Source: Rhea pennata (lineage: Eukaryota; Chordata; Aves; Rheiformes; Rheidae). Taken from it: 64,000 bases of DNA. The notes beneath the pieces were generated by a model, which was not told the DNA's origin, made no database searches, and saw only the letters and a program-made list of their open reading frames with translations. The stretch spans positions 12,247,383 through 12,311,382 of the forward strand of contig NC_084670.1 of NCBI RefSeq assembly GCF_028389875.1, given 5' to 3'. Both the position numbers and the translations under genes were made by a program. Shown here in pieces: positions 35,411-56,515 of the stretch (position 1 is the stretch's first letter; each line of letters opens with the position of its first letter).

Positions 35411-35687
35411 CGCCGGTGCGGGGCGGTGCGGGGCGGTGCGGGGCCGGGACCGGTGCGGGGCCGGAGCAGGGCGCTCGGGAGCGCGGCGGAGCGGGGGGCG
35501 GAGCGCGGCGGCGGCGGCGGCGGCGGCGGGGGCAGAGGCGGCGCCAGCCCCCACCGACCTCCAAACTTTCATTAACTCGGCAGCACCGGCGGCAGCACCG
35601 GGCCTGGCACCGGCCGCGGGCCGCGCGCGGCGCCTCTGCGGACCCGCGCGGAGCGGCGGGAGGGCGCCCGGCGGCGGCATGGGCACG
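35411..35687 (+). promoter_or_regulatory. SLC6A9: Probable SLC6A9 CpG promoter and non-coding first exon
   Basis: This starts with GGTGCGGGGC decamers in tandem (about 35416-35460) and includes an eight-fold CGG run near 35505-35530. It ends at a strong donor, ATGGGCACG|gtaagg, with the exon end at 35687. Spliced to the acceptor at 37808, the ATG at 35679 opens a nine-codon upstream frame that stops before the main start. The 5' boundary is not visible, and assigning this exon to SLC6A9 is inference from position, strand and the matching acceptor. Confidence 0.45.
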
Positions 35688-37808
35688 GTAAGGGCCGGCA
35701 GCACCTCCGCCGGCGCCGGGGCAGCGGCGCGGGCAGCGGGCGGCAGCGCCGGGCGCGGGCAGCGGCTGCCGGGGAGCGGCGGCGCCGGGGCCGGGCCGGG
35801 CCGGGCACGGCGCTGCCCGCGGTACCGGGCGCGGTGCCGCCGCCAGGGCGCGGGGATGCGGGGCGGCGCCGCATCTGTTGCTCTCCCGGCGGCACCGGGC
35901 TCGGGGGAGCGGCGGGAGGCGCCGGCGGGCAGCGCCGCGCCGCCCGCCCCCGCGCTGGGGGACCCGGTACCGGGGGGGGGGGTGCTGGTGGCGGCCCCGG
36001 TGCCGGGGCGGGGGGGCGGCGGTAATTTTCCACGGCATGTGCCGGGGCGGGGCGGCGGAGCAGCCACCACGTGGCGGCTGATGTAACCGGGCCCCCCCCG
36101 GCGGCGGCGGCGGCGACGGCCCCGGGCCCCGGCTGCCGCCGCCGGGCCCTGCCCACGGGGCCGGGCCGGGCCGGGCCGCCCCGCCGGGGGCGCCGCCGGG
36201 GCCCCGCGGCCGCCGCGGTGCGGTGCCGGCAGGGAGCGCGGGGCGCCGCGTCCCGCAGCCGGCGCCTCCCTTGCCGGGTGCCCGTTGGGCCGCCGCCGGG
36301 CCCGGCATCCCGCGGGGCCCGTCTGCGGGGCTCGCACCGCCGGCGCCCGCCTCTCCTCGGGGCCGCGGCCGCCCGGGGCGCCCCGGGGCCCCTCAGCCCC
36401 CCGGGGCCTGGGCTGCTGTGCGCCCGGCCGGCCGGTTGCTGTCCCTGCTGCCGGGCTGGGAGCCCGAGCCAGCAGCAGCGATGCAGAAATGCAGCCTTAT
36501 CGGCGGCTGGCAGCCCCCCGGGCAGTGGCGAGCCGGCCCTTGGGCGCTTTCCCCTGCGGGACGGGCAGAAGAGCCCCTGGGCCCGAGTGAGGGGTGCGGG
36601 GCGGGCAGCTTTGGCCTGCCGAGGATAGGTGTGTGGCTGGGAGGTGTGCGGCCGCCGGCCACACGCCTCCCGGCTCTGACAGGTGCCCGTGGGTCAGGCG
36701 AGGAGCCGGGCTTGGTGTCCTCCCCGCTGCCGTCACTGACAACATTTATTCTCCCCTTGGAAATGCAAGCACTTTTGGGGAGGGGTTTGGCAGCGGGAAG
36801 CAGTATCTGTTTGCAGCAGCCCGCCCGCCTGCGCCAAAGGGGCTGTATCCGGAGATGGGGGCTGGGGGCTCGTCCCACATCCCCCCGGCCTCCTGCTCTT
36901 TATCTCGGCCACCCACACTCCCTCATGACGCCTTTGGGGCCGCTTGCTGCAGCCCAGGCAGGGGCCTGGCTGCTCTGCGGGGACAGGCCCCGGGGTGCTG
37001 GGCCAGCGCTGGGGTACCCTGCATTGGGTAGGGGCCCATCGCTGGCCGGCCGGGGTGCGGAGTGCTGGTGTGGGATCTGCAAACATTGATGCTGTTGCAT
37101 GGACAGCTGAAGCAGTGTTTTGCAAGAGCGCCTGTCCCTCCTGCGGAGGTCAGGTCCCAGCTGCCCCCCGGCAGCGCCAGCCCTGGGGCCGGGGCAAAGG
37201 CCGGGGCGAGGAGCGGCAGCAGCCCCCCCCCCATGCCCCGTCCGGCAGCACCTGGCGCCTGGCAGAGCCCGGCCGCTCGGCCCCCCTGCACCGCACGTGC
37301 CCGCGACGCACCGGGGCAGAAGGCAATCGTTTCCCATCTGTGCCCTTCGCGGCAGCTGAGCCCTGAATCCAGTGCTGCCGTGTGCTGCAGCCACTTCGGC
37401 CGCGCTCGCGCTGGGGGTGAGCTCGCCGGGCGCCGCGCTCCTGCCCGCGGCCCCTGACGCCCACCCGCCGGGAGCCAGCTGCCCGCAAGGTCGTTTCTCC
37501 GCACTGGGTAAATCTTTAACTGCTTCTTGGGAAACACCTGGGAGCTGCGGACCCTGTTGGTACCGGGGGGTTTGGAGGAGCTGGAGGGGGTGGGAGCGAG
37601 CAGGGGAGGACCTGCCACCAGTCCACCCAGCCCCGGGCCTTGTCCCCCGCTAACCCCTCTGCCGCCTGCCCTGCAGCCAGGTTCGGGGCAGAGACCCGCT
37701 TGGCACGTCTCTCTGGTCCCCGGATGGAGGGGGCGGCCCAGGAAGGGGACGTTCCCACCCCACCAGTCACGTAGGTCTCTCTCGGTTTCTCTTTTCCCCT
37801 CTGCCCAG

Positions 37809-37955
37809 CTTGCTCTGACGGCGAATTGAGGCGTGCCGGCGTTGGTGCCAGAGCCAGCGCGACGGAGCACGGGCAGGCGAGGGACCCCGTGGCGGGCAGC
37901 CGGGAACGCGCCCCAGCCTCCAGGGATGGCCGATAAGTGCAACGAGGGGCTGCTG
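37809..37955 (+). CDS. SLC6A9: SLC6A9 GlyT1a-type first coding exon
   Basis: A pyrimidine-rich acceptor (TTTCTCTTTTCCCCTCTGCCCAG) precedes 37809. The ATG is at 37926 and the exon ends at 37955 before gtgagt, encoding MADKCNEGLL. The end is phase 0 and joins exactly to the NGAVP codons at 46156. Human GlyT1a has ten residues, MVGKGAKGML, before the same NGAVP junction, so length, phase and the final Gly-x-Leu all fit. The next exon is 8.2 kb away. Confidence 0.75.
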
Positions 37956-40900
37956 GTGAGTGCGGGGGGTCGTGGACGGGCAGCGCGGGCCAGCTGCCCC
38001 GCGAAGGCGGACGCAGGGCGCTCGCCGCCCCAGAGTGCGGGCGAAAGCGCGCGAGCAGGACGCCTGGGGCCGCCGCCGCCGGCCGGTCGCAGGGAGGTGC
38101 CGGTGAGCTGGGCTGCCTGGGGGTGCCGGCGCTGGTGCATCGAGGGCCGCATAACCTTCTCTCCCCTCCTCCTATGGGGCCTGGCGGCCCCCCAGGCTCC
38201 TCTGCTGGGGACCGTGCCAGGCCGTGGGGCGGGCAGGCGGGTGCTGGTGGCCGTGCAGCTCCCCGGGGCAGGGTGTGCCGCGGTGCCGGGAGATGCTATC
38301 GCCCGCCTCAGCCGCTCTGCCTGGCCTTATCACCCGCCCCAGCTCCCGCAGGCGGAGGCGGGAAAGCCCCCGGCCTCCCTGCTCCTCCGCCTGCTCTGGG
38401 CGCCCGGCGCAGAGCCTCCCAGCCCTAGGTGCCGGGCACTGGGGTGAGCGTTCCCAAGGGGGCACGGCGTGGGGCTGCCACCCCTCTGCATCCGCCCCGC
38501 TGGCTCTCCTTGCTCCGGGGGTGGATGCGCCTGGCGCTCTAGCCGTGCAGCCGGGAGGGACAGGACAGGACAGCAGCAGAGCTGCGTCTCGCCGGTGCCG
38601 TGCCGGGCTCTCTGGCGTGCCCGCGGTGCGGGGCTGAGCGCTCTGCCCTGCCCTGCCGTCAACCCCGCACTGCGGGCTGCGATGTCCCTGCGCTTGTCGC
38701 CGCCGCGCTGTGCCAGAGCGAGGGGTTGGGGAGCCCAGCGTGGCCTGCCGGGCTGCTCCCCTGGGCTGCCGGAGCAGCCCCAGCAGGTGAGCAGGGGCTG
38801 GGTTGGGCTGTCTTCCCTTTTTTCCCCCGATGGATGAGAACTGAGCTCAGGGCCCGGCATGGTCGCAGGACCCTCCCCTTCCCGGGGGGCTTCCTGAAAT
38901 AGCTGCGCGCTCCAGCCAGAGGGCCGGGAGCCAGGACGTCCCTGGGAAGCGGCGCGCAGGGCAAGGAGGGCTCCGGCAGGCAGGCTCGGGGCGCCGGCGG
39001 CGCGGGAAGGCGGGTTTCTCCAGCCCCGCGGCTGGGACCGGGAGGTGCCGAGGATGTATCCGTGGGCAGACCATGTCCGTGCCCTGGCCGCGCGCTCTGG
39101 CATGCGTGCCGTGCATCTGCCACGGGTCCCGGGCACTGCTGCGTCTCCGTGCTGCCGCTGCGGCCTCGTCCTGGCACGGCAGCGCCTGGCGCCGGCGGCA
39201 GCGATTCACCGCCCCCGGTGAATCTTTAACTCGCTTCTCGGAAGTTAGGCAGTACCCGATCAGCCCACCTCGGGGTCAGGGTGTTCAGCGTGGTGGGGTC
39301 AGGCGCGATGCCACGGGGTCTGGCACACGCTGTGCCCAGCCGCCCTGGCCCACGGCCTCCGGGCAGCCCCGGAGCGGAGGTGTGCGGAGGTGCCGGGGGG
39401 GGCGGGCCGAGCTGTCGGGAAGAGGGCAGGTGCCCGCGAGAGCATCCCAGCTCCCGGAGCATCCCTGTGCCGCGCCAGCTGTGCGAGCCTTGGGACGAGC
39501 TGCGGAGGGCCGGGGCCTTGGCTGTGGCGCTTTCTGGGTCATTGGGGAAGGGAGCTAATCTCCTTGGCCTGCCTCCAGGGCTGCGCGAAGAGCCTGGTAA
39601 AGCCCGGCTCCGGCTCCGGCCCTGCCCTCGCCCTGCCCTCTAATCCCTGCCGGCAGGTGCGGCTCCACTCCCGGCTCACCGCCGCCCGGCCCCTGCGCCC
39701 GTGCCGCCTGGCGCGGGGAGGGACAGGGCTCGAGGGCACCGGTGCAGCGCCCAGGCTGCGGCTGGGGCTCCCCGCTCCCCTCCAGGCTGGGGATGGGCAG
39801 CCGGGGGGAGGGGACCTGGCGTGCCTCAGTTTCCCCAGCTGCTTGCTGGGGCTGTGCCTGCCCCTGGGTCCTGGGGTGAGGAGGTCTGCGCATCCCCCTC
39901 GTGCCTGTGGGCAGCCTGGGGGCACGCGGCGGCGTGGGGGGTGCAGGCCAACGTCAATCTGTGTGTGTTCACCCCAAAATCACAGGTGGGAGTGGGGCCC
40001 GGCGCCCCGGGACGTGGCGGGGGCTGTGACAGCGGGTGCTCAAGGGGGTGCTGGGGCGCAGGGCAGCCCCGGGGCTCGGTCCGGTCCCTGGGTGGCCAGG
40101 CAGGGGGTCCCCGTGGGGGAGCAGGGTGGGGTCTGACGGCCTCTCCCTCCCTGTCCTTTAAGGACACGGTGTTTTGTCCCCGTCCGGGGCACTTTGTTTG
40201 GGCTCCGGCCCTGCCAGCAGCTCCTGACTCCCAGGGCTGCTTTGCTGGCACGGCCGGGCAGCGCTCGGCCAAGACGCCGGGGTGGTGGGTGCTGCGGGGC
40301 GCCCAGCTCGGGTGGGCTCCCGCCGCCGCCCCGGGCCCGTGTCGGTGCCGGGGCACCGTGCTCCCGGGAGCTGAGCCCCGGGGGGCCCTGCCCGGCCCCG
40401 GCGGCGCGGTGCCGCCAGCCGAGGCGGCCCGGGCCAGCAGCGCGCGGGGCCGCGGAAGCGGCTCTTGGCTGCGGCAGCCCTTCCCGGAATACCAAGGGGC
40501 GGCGGTGGGGGGGCGGCGGGGGATTTTCTGCCTGAACGCGCCGGGAGAATCGCGTCCGCCCGTGAGAACGGAGCCGGGCAGAGGCGGCCCCGGCGGGCGC
40601 GGGAGCCGCCGGCAGCCCCAAGGCGCCCGGGCACCCCGGCGGCGGGCGGGCGGGGGGCGGCGGGGAGCGTGGGCGGCCCGCGTGCCAGCCCCGTGCCCGA
40701 GCGGCCCCGGCGGCCCGAGGAGAGGGGAGCCCGGCGCGGTGCCGCCGGGGGGGCCGTGCGCTCCCAGCGGCGTGTCCCCCGGGGGCTGGCGCTGCCCTGT
40801 GCCAGCCGGCCGGGGAGCAGCGCCGCGCTGCAGCCGCCTGGCCCGGGGCCCGGCATCCCCGGGACGGGGCCGCGGCCGCTCTCGCCGCGCCCCTGCGAGC

Positions 40901-42734
40901 CGCCCGCCGCTCTGGCACCCGCCTGCTGTGCGTGGGGGTGTGTCCGTGGGGCACAGCACTGCTCCCTCCACCCCCACCCCCGGAGGGGACCCGTGTCCTG
41001 GGGCCAGTGCTGCACGTAGTGGTCCCACCGGCATGGGGTGCCTCTGGGCTGGCACGTGCCTCCCAGGTGCAGGGTTGGGTGCTGCTATGCCGTGGGAGCA
41101 TCCCAAGCTGCAGAGTGCCCTGTGCAGCCGGGAAGGGATGGCGAAAGGTGCCGGGATGCCCGGAGCTCGGGGTGCCGGCGAGTGGCGGGGATGGGGGGGC
41201 CGAGCTCGCCCCCGCGCACGTGTGCCGTTCACGTGGCCGCTGCCGCCCAGACCCCAGATGGTCTCCCGAAAGCGCTGACCCCGTCCCCCCCGCCGCGCCA
41301 TCACGCCTCGCTGGCGCCTTGGCCGCGCTCCCCAGCCGGGGCGGCGCGGGGCCGGGAGCAGCTGGGGCACCCCGAGCCTCGCCGGGGGGCAGCCGCCTGC
41401 CGCGGCCGGTGCCCGTCCTCTGCGGGACGCCGTGACCGAGCTGTGCCGGCACCCGCGCCGGGGTCCCAGCCCGCGCCGCCTCCCCGGGGAAGCGGGGCTG
41501 GCAGAGGGGCTGCAGGGAGTCGGGGGGGGGGGGGCCATGGCATGGCCGTCCTGCCAGCCAGATGGTCCCTGCGATGGGCAGTGACCTTGTGCACGCTGCT
41601 GCGGGCACCCCGCGATGCCGCCGGCGGCGGGTGTGACATCCGGGGCCCAGCGCCCACCTCGGAGAGCCCGGGAAGCCCTGGCCGGGGTGCCGTGGGCTGC
41701 GGGGCTCTCGAGTGGCCAGAGCCAGGCCGGGGGCCCTGTGGGCGCTGGGGGGGTGATGCTGTGGGTGAGGGGCTTGCGGGGCTCCGTGGGCGACGGCCGT
41801 GGGGCGGGAAGGGGCACGCGGGCAGCGGGGCAGCCCTCTGCCGCGCTCCGCCGGTGGGTCCCAGCGGGGCTGCGGCTGGGGAGCCGGACGAGTCCTGCAC
41901 CCTGCTTGTGCGCAGGTGAAGCTGGGGGGGGGGCACCTCGCTGCAGGGGGGGCCCCAGCCGGGTCCAGCGCGGGCGAGGCGGGCAGGCGCTGCCCGCCAG
42001 AGCGTGAGGAGCTGCAAACAGCTGGACCCCGCTAATGAGGCCTCGTTAAGCACCACGCAAGCTGTGCCAGCGCGCAGCCCGCTGCACAGCCGCCTGCCCC
42101 GGGGCTCGGCCCGCCAAGGGGGGCGGCGCGGGCACGGCTGGCGGCAGCAAGGACACAGGACGCGGAGCTGCTCGTAGCCAGCCCCCTCCTGAATCCCGGC
42201 CGTGGCGTGCCAGGGCGGGATGGCGCCGGCCTGCCCGGAGTTAGCCACGGAGTCCGGCCGGCAGCGGCGGGGGGCGGATGGGGTGTGTTTGCACCCATGG
42301 GTGGAGATGGCAGTGACAGAGGGGCAGAGCATTGCCCCACGTGGGCCTCTGTCCCCGTCTTCAGTGAGCTCGTGCAGCAGGGAAACTGAGGCACAGTGCA
42401 AGGGGTGGCAGCATCCTTCTCCTCCGGGGGGGGGGGGGGTCCCTGGCCATGCTCGGAGCCCCGGGGCTGCTGGCGGGGGGGCAGGCAGGGGCGGCCGGGT
42501 GGCTCCAAGTAGGCGCTTGGTGCAGGATTTGCTCCATGCCCGCCCGGGCGGCTGCAGGGGTGCGGGGTGGCCGGGGGGGCGCCGGGCCCACGGCGCAGCA
42601 GAGCGGGGCGGGCAGTGAGGGGCCGAGCTGGAGCCAGGAGCCGAGCGCAGAGCGATGCCAAGAGCTGGAGGCGGCGCACGGGGGGAGGCGGGCGGGCGGG
42701 CGGGCAGCCGCTGCGCTGGAGCCCAAAGGTGCCA

Positions 42735-42821
42735 ATGAAGCCGGGGAGTCGTCGAGGTGGCCAGCGCGGCCCCGGGGACAGCAGCAGCGAGCAGCCAGGC
42801 CCCCCTCGGCCCCCCAAGCAG
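42735..42821 (+). CDS. SLC6A9: Candidate alternative first coding exon of SLC6A9 (GlyT1b-like)
   Basis: An ATG in a fair context (GTGCCAATGA) opens 29 codons, MKPGSRRGGQ... ending ...PPRPPKQ, and stops at a donor (CAG|gtcagt) in phase 0, which is the phase needed to join NGAVP at 46156. Human GlyT1b likewise has a distinct short N-terminus ending in Gln before NGAVP. The residues themselves are not conserved with human. A CpG-rich, G-run-rich flank upstream (42.4-42.7 kb) could be a second promoter. An out-of-frame ATG at 42655 would give a short upstream frame. Confidence 0.5.
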
Positions 42822-44179
42822 GTCAGTGCAGGGGCAAGAGTGGGGCTGGGCTGGGTGGCAGCCACACGAGCACCGTCCCCGAGCTGCGGTGGCTCTTTGA
42901 GCCCCTTTGTGCCAGGTCTGGGGCAACAGCTCTGTGGGGCAGAGGCAGGACCGGCAGCTCTGCACGTTGGGCTGGGGGGGCATGGCACTGCCCCGAGCCC
43001 CATGACCGAGGAGCCTGAAGGAGAGGCGGGCACGGCGCAGGGCCAAGCCTGCCCGGGGTGCAGGGGGGCTGCGGTTGTGCCAGCCAGACCCCTGCCATGG
43101 GGTGGCAGCACCTCCCCCGGCAGCCCTCCAGGCAAAACCCCTCTCTAGGCTGGGCATTTGCAAAGCAGCCTTGGGGCAGGGACCCTCCTACAGGGCAGGA
43201 CCCCCATCTGTCTTCTCCCACCTTTCCCCACTGGCCATCTCTCCAGCCCTGTCCATGTCCTCAGCTGTGTTGGGAGCAATAAGGGTTTGCCCAAGTGCCT
43301 GGAAGTTTTGTCTTGGTGCTGTTAACTCTGGAACCTACTGATTGCAAGAGGGGTGCACAGCACCCCATTGCCCTTGCTCAGTGCTGCAAGGGCAGAGTGT
43401 AGCTGAGATTCCCCCCCATCGTCTTCCCCTCCCCTTGTTTCGTGGGCACTGTCAAGCAAAGCCAAAGTTTGCACCTGCCCCCCCCCAATATAGCACCCTG
43501 CGGCTGTTCCTGTTTGCTGGCTAAGAGCACGCAGAGCCATGAGTGAGGCTGGGCAGCCCCCCCCGGGCTTGGGGGCAGCCGAGCTGGGTAGAGCCGGGGG
43601 GGAGTCCCAGGTCTTGGAGCCCGCTCAGTCTTGTGTCGCCGCGGAAGCGCCCTCCTGGCTGTGCCGTGCCCCGACACGGGGCTGGGGCTGGCGTCGCCCT
43701 CGGCAGCCCGCGCCTGGCCCAGCGGGAGCCCCCAGCCCCCCCTCGAAGCCCCCTACCCCTTCCCCGCCCCGGCGCGACGGGCACCCTCGGAGCCGGCTGG
43801 CTTTGCTCAGCGCGCAGCAGCAGTGGGGCCCCTCTCTGACTTGGGGGGCAGCCCCAGACGCCACCATGCAAGTCCTGCGAGGGGCCAGCTGCCCCCCCCA
43901 TGCCCCCCTGTGCACCCCCCCACCCCAAAGAGGCGGCTCCAAAAGAGGCCGGTGCCCCTGTCTCCTGCAGAGAGCAGTGGGGCGCAGGGGCCTCCCCGTC
44001 GCGGCACAGTCCCATCCCACCGCATCCCTCCATCCCCAGGGACCCCCCTCCCCGCGCCCCATCCCCGGGAGCCCCTCTCCGACGCCCGCCCCGGTGTCCC
44101 CGGAGGCCTCTCCGGAGCCAGGGCTGCCCTGCCCCAGGCCTCCCGCCCTGGCAGGGCCCCGGGGGAAGCCCTGGGAAAG

Positions 44180-44285
44180 TGGTTATTTAAGCATCGTTTA
44201 ATTAGCATCTATTTATACCTCCTGGCAGCTCCCGCCTCGCCAGCCGCACGGCCTGGCGGCGAAGGGCTGCGACGTCAGCCGGTGA
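44180..44285. promoter_or_regulatory. AT-rich island with homeodomain/MEF2-type and CRE-like motifs in SLC6A9 intron 1
   Basis: GTTATTTAAGCATCG, TTTAATTAGCAT and CTATTTATA lie within 40 bp, in an otherwise extremely GC-rich intron. They include a TAATTA homeodomain core and a MEF2-like string. A GACGTCA half-plus CRE follows at about 44270. The sharp compositional boundary suggests a selected element. Confidence 0.35.
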
Positions 44286-44354
44286 CCTCAGGGGTGTCCG
44301 GCACCCCATGCTGGCACTGCCCCCCACCCTCCGGAGCCTGGCCCCCTGCGCTGG

Positions 44355-44472
44355 GGGGGGGGGGGGGGTGTGCCCCGTGGGGCGCTGTGGCTTTGCCCGC
44401 ACGCTTGCGTCCAGACGCCCTTTGCTTTGGCTGACGTGCAGCAGGGTCCCTGCGGGGGGGGGGGGGGGAGTG
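44355..44472. repeat. Long G-runs in SLC6A9 intron 1
   Basis: Two uninterrupted G-runs of about 14-17 bases, near 44355-44370 and 44455-44470, with a shorter run near 42430-42441. They would favour quadruplex formation on the plus strand and are also prone to assembly error. Confidence 0.7.
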
Positions 44473-45312
44473 CAGGGGGGTGCACCCCCCCCTTGCATGC
44501 ACCCCGGCCCCACACCGTGCAGCAGCATGGGCAGCGGGGGGGGTGCGCCGTGGGGCTGGCTGGCCGCGCGGGCTGAGGTGGGGGGGCCAGGCGGCTAACG
44601 AGCGCAAAGGGCAGGGCGACCTTCCCGGGCCGGGGGTACGGCAGAGCCCGCGCCGCAGCCCTGCTCGTGCCCGCGGCCGGCCGGCCGCCCGTGCCGGGGG
44701 CAAGCGCGCCCGAGCCCTGCGCCGCCAAGCAGCCCGGGGGCGGAGGCCTGGCGCGCTCGTCGCATGGGTGCTGAGCAGCTCTGGGGGTCGGGGGGGTCCA
44801 CGCGGGGCCACGAGCCGGGCTGTGCCCCGCGGAGGTGGCAGGGGGACACCCCACACCGGGGGCTGCGGCACCCACCGCCCCGCCGCGGCCGCGCTGCTCG
44901 TTAGGCTGAGCAGGAGCCTCGTTAACACGTGTGTCCGTCCCGGTCGCTTAGGCGGAGGCTTCGGGATCGGGTTAGCCTGCGCAAGCGAGCAGCGCGCCGA
45001 CAGCGCCAGCCTCACCCCCGGCTCCCGCCGGCCCCCTATAGCCCCGCGCCGTCTGCACCCCCAACCCGGGCGGCCCAGGGCGGGTGGCGGGGGGGGGGAC
45101 GACCCCCCTCCACCCCGCGCAGCCCGCGGCGCGTGCGGGCCCCGCTCGCAGCAGATGGCCCGGCTTGGCAGCGCGGCGCCGGCGCGGCCGGGCACGGCGT
45201 CCCGGCTGCGCCGGCCCTAATCGAATGACACGGTTAGGTGCACCGCGCCTGCTGCCCGGCCCCGGCGGCGGCGGGAGCAGATCCGAAGCGACGGCTCCCG
45301 TTTGCTCGTTAG

Positions 45313-51331
<6,019 letters not shown>

Positions 51332-53205
51332 CCCCCTCCGCCATCCCCGCACCCCCTCTAACCCCTCCCGCGCGGTGATACTTTAGCACCTTCCGCTGGC
51401 GGAGCCTGGCTCCGGGCTGCACCGGACTGCGGGGGGCTCTCAGCGCCTGTCCCCGAGACCCCCTACCTCCTCTCCGGTTAATCTTCCCCCCCCACCCCCA
51501 CCCCCCCCGTGGCATTTTTTAACCCTTGTGTTTACGGTAACCATTGGATGCGACGCTGGGACAAGAGAGGAGGGGGCCCAGCCCCGGGGAGGGCCAGGAG
51601 CCAGAGGCACTTTGCAGGGGCCCTGCCCTGTGGGGCAAGCGGCCTGGGGCTGCGGGAGCACCGGCTGGCTCCCGGCCGCCCTGCCACAACGATGCGGTGG
51701 GCTCGGCGGCCTGTCCCCGCCGTGGGGCAGCGCGCCGTGAGCAGCGGGCCCAGCGCCTTCCTGACGCGAAGCTAGAGAGGGCGCCAGGTCGGGCCTGGGC
51801 CTGGGGCAGGCAGGCGCCTCGCTGCCCCCGGGGTGCTGCCTGCACGGGGGTGGCGCACAACTGGTTTCAGGGTTCAGTTCTGCCTGTGGCTGACCCATAC
51901 TCCGGGCAAGGCATGCGCAGGGCAGTTGTGTGGGGTTTGGCACTATGTAGACCCCCCCCCCCACACCCCCCCAGGTGGGTACCAGCTGTGGCTCAGAGCC
52001 TGCAGGGTCCCACGGGTGGCCCTGCACGGCTGGGACAGTTCTGAGAGCAGGGCTGGCACGGGGAGACGGGGTAAGTGCTGTGGCAGGGCTGCGAACAACC
52101 GCTGCCTGCACCAGCCACGGGCCCTCATAGCACACGAGACAAGCACTTAGGCACACGTGCGCACGCATGTGTGTATATGTCCCTTGCAGACATGCTACGC
52201 ACATGGCATGGACACGCATGCTGCACACGTGTGCATGCACACGCACAGTACTCCCGCGGCTGTGCAGGAGGCGTGCTGTGTGTGTGTGTTTGCACGCACC
52301 CACAGTATGCCCCCCCATCCCCATACATATAGCACTGTACCCCACATCAGCCCCCCCCCCCACCCTACGGGGTGGTGTGGGTACCCACATGGGTGGCCAG
52401 GCAGGACCAGCAAAGCTGGGAATAGCTGTAGGTAGCATGAGCATGGCTCCATGCTGCTCCCTGCCCCACAGTGGGGCAGGAGGGCTGGAGAGCACTTCAG
52501 GCCTGGCTGGAAGTGACAGGGTGAGGACAGGGCCCGGCTCACCCCAATAGCCTTGGCATGACCCGGCAGGGAGGGGGAACCTTCCATGGTGCTAAGGGGG
52601 AGCAGGATGGACTGGCCCCCCAGCTGCTGCTAGCGAGAGGTACTAGAGGAGCCATGGAGGGGCTGAGCCAGCCCACTCGCTCCGAGCCATCTGGGGACGC
52701 TTGGTCTCCAACCAGTATTGTGGAGCAGGATGCACTTGGCTAGGCCAGGTGGTCTAAAATCTGTCTTCCAGCTACAGCCTCTTGGCTCTAGCTCTTGATT
52801 TGGGGTGGATGGGGCGGGACCTTTCTCACTCCAGTTTGTTCCCTCCCAGCCAGCACCACACACCCCTGTCAGGGTCTGGAGCCACATGGCTTGCGTACAG
52901 ACACAGCGCGGCTCGGAAGGGACACGGAAAGCACCAGGCTCGGGGGAGGGGGGGGGGGCAGCAGGGCGCTGAGCCCCAGCAGGACGTTCCAGTTCCCGTG
53001 GCCCCATCCTGAGCCCCCCGTGCGATGCCGTGGAGAGGCGCAGTTTCCCGCATGGTGCCCGTGCCCTGCCCCACGTGTCACGACGCTACTGTTCACCTCT
53101 AATTGTTAGCAATAACGCGCGCGTTCCTGGGTAGCGCTGCCTGTGCCAGTGTCTCTCCCGGTGTAGAGTTCTAAAGTATCCTAGACTTTAATGAGATTTA
53201 TATTC
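51332..53205 (+). other. SLC6A9: SLC6A9 3' UTR
   Basis: This runs from the TGA at 51329-51331 towards an AT-rich, possibly conserved patch at 53085-53205. No canonical AATAAA is seen on the plus strand; weak variants (ACTAAA near 53315, CATAAA near 53399) are further on, so the end is uncertain. A TG/CA-rich tract occupies about 52140-52330. Composition becomes noticeably less CpG-rich from about 52 kb onward. Confidence 0.5.
53187..53202 (-). terminator. CCDC24: Probable CCDC24 poly(A) signal
   Basis: On the minus strand ATTAAA (plus 53187-53192) and TATAAA (plus 53197-53202) lie about 350 bases after the CCDC24 stop. ATTAAA is the commonest variant signal. The same patch is where the convergent SLC6A9 transcript appears to end. 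Confidence 0.45.
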
Positions 53206-53551
53206 CTGAGTCTGTGTCCCACTGTGTGCTTCTTTGGGGAGCTGGTGGGGTTCAGAGGAGACAGTGGGGGGACCTATTTCCCCTGGGTGCACCCTTTGGA
53301 TGCTCAGCGCTGGCACTAAACAGTCAGGATGGGCCACGGGGAATGCTCCAGGCCCTGGCTCCTGCCCTTGCCCCCACCCAGTGGCCAGGGGTTCAGATCC
53401 ATAAAATCTAGCCCAGGGCTAAGCCAGCGCGTGGGGGACAAGGGCTTGTTTTGCTGGGGAAGAACGTTGCCTCTGCAGGGGTCTAGCGAGTATCCCACAA
53501 AGCGGAGAGGGCAGCTGGCCTTTCCCCGTGCACGGCTCTGGGCATCTTGCC

Positions 53552-56515
<2,964 letters not shown>

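Noticed and set aside
36900-37394. Minus-strand peptide beginning MAAAHG, like human GlyT1b
   Set aside because: It is on the wrong strand relative to SLC6A9, and the similarity stops after six residues.
39826-43163. Overlapping 663-, 522- and 620-codon minus-strand open frames
   Set aside because: They overlap each other in different frames within SLC6A9 intron 1, are low-complexity Pro/Ala/Arg, and show no splice or domain evidence.
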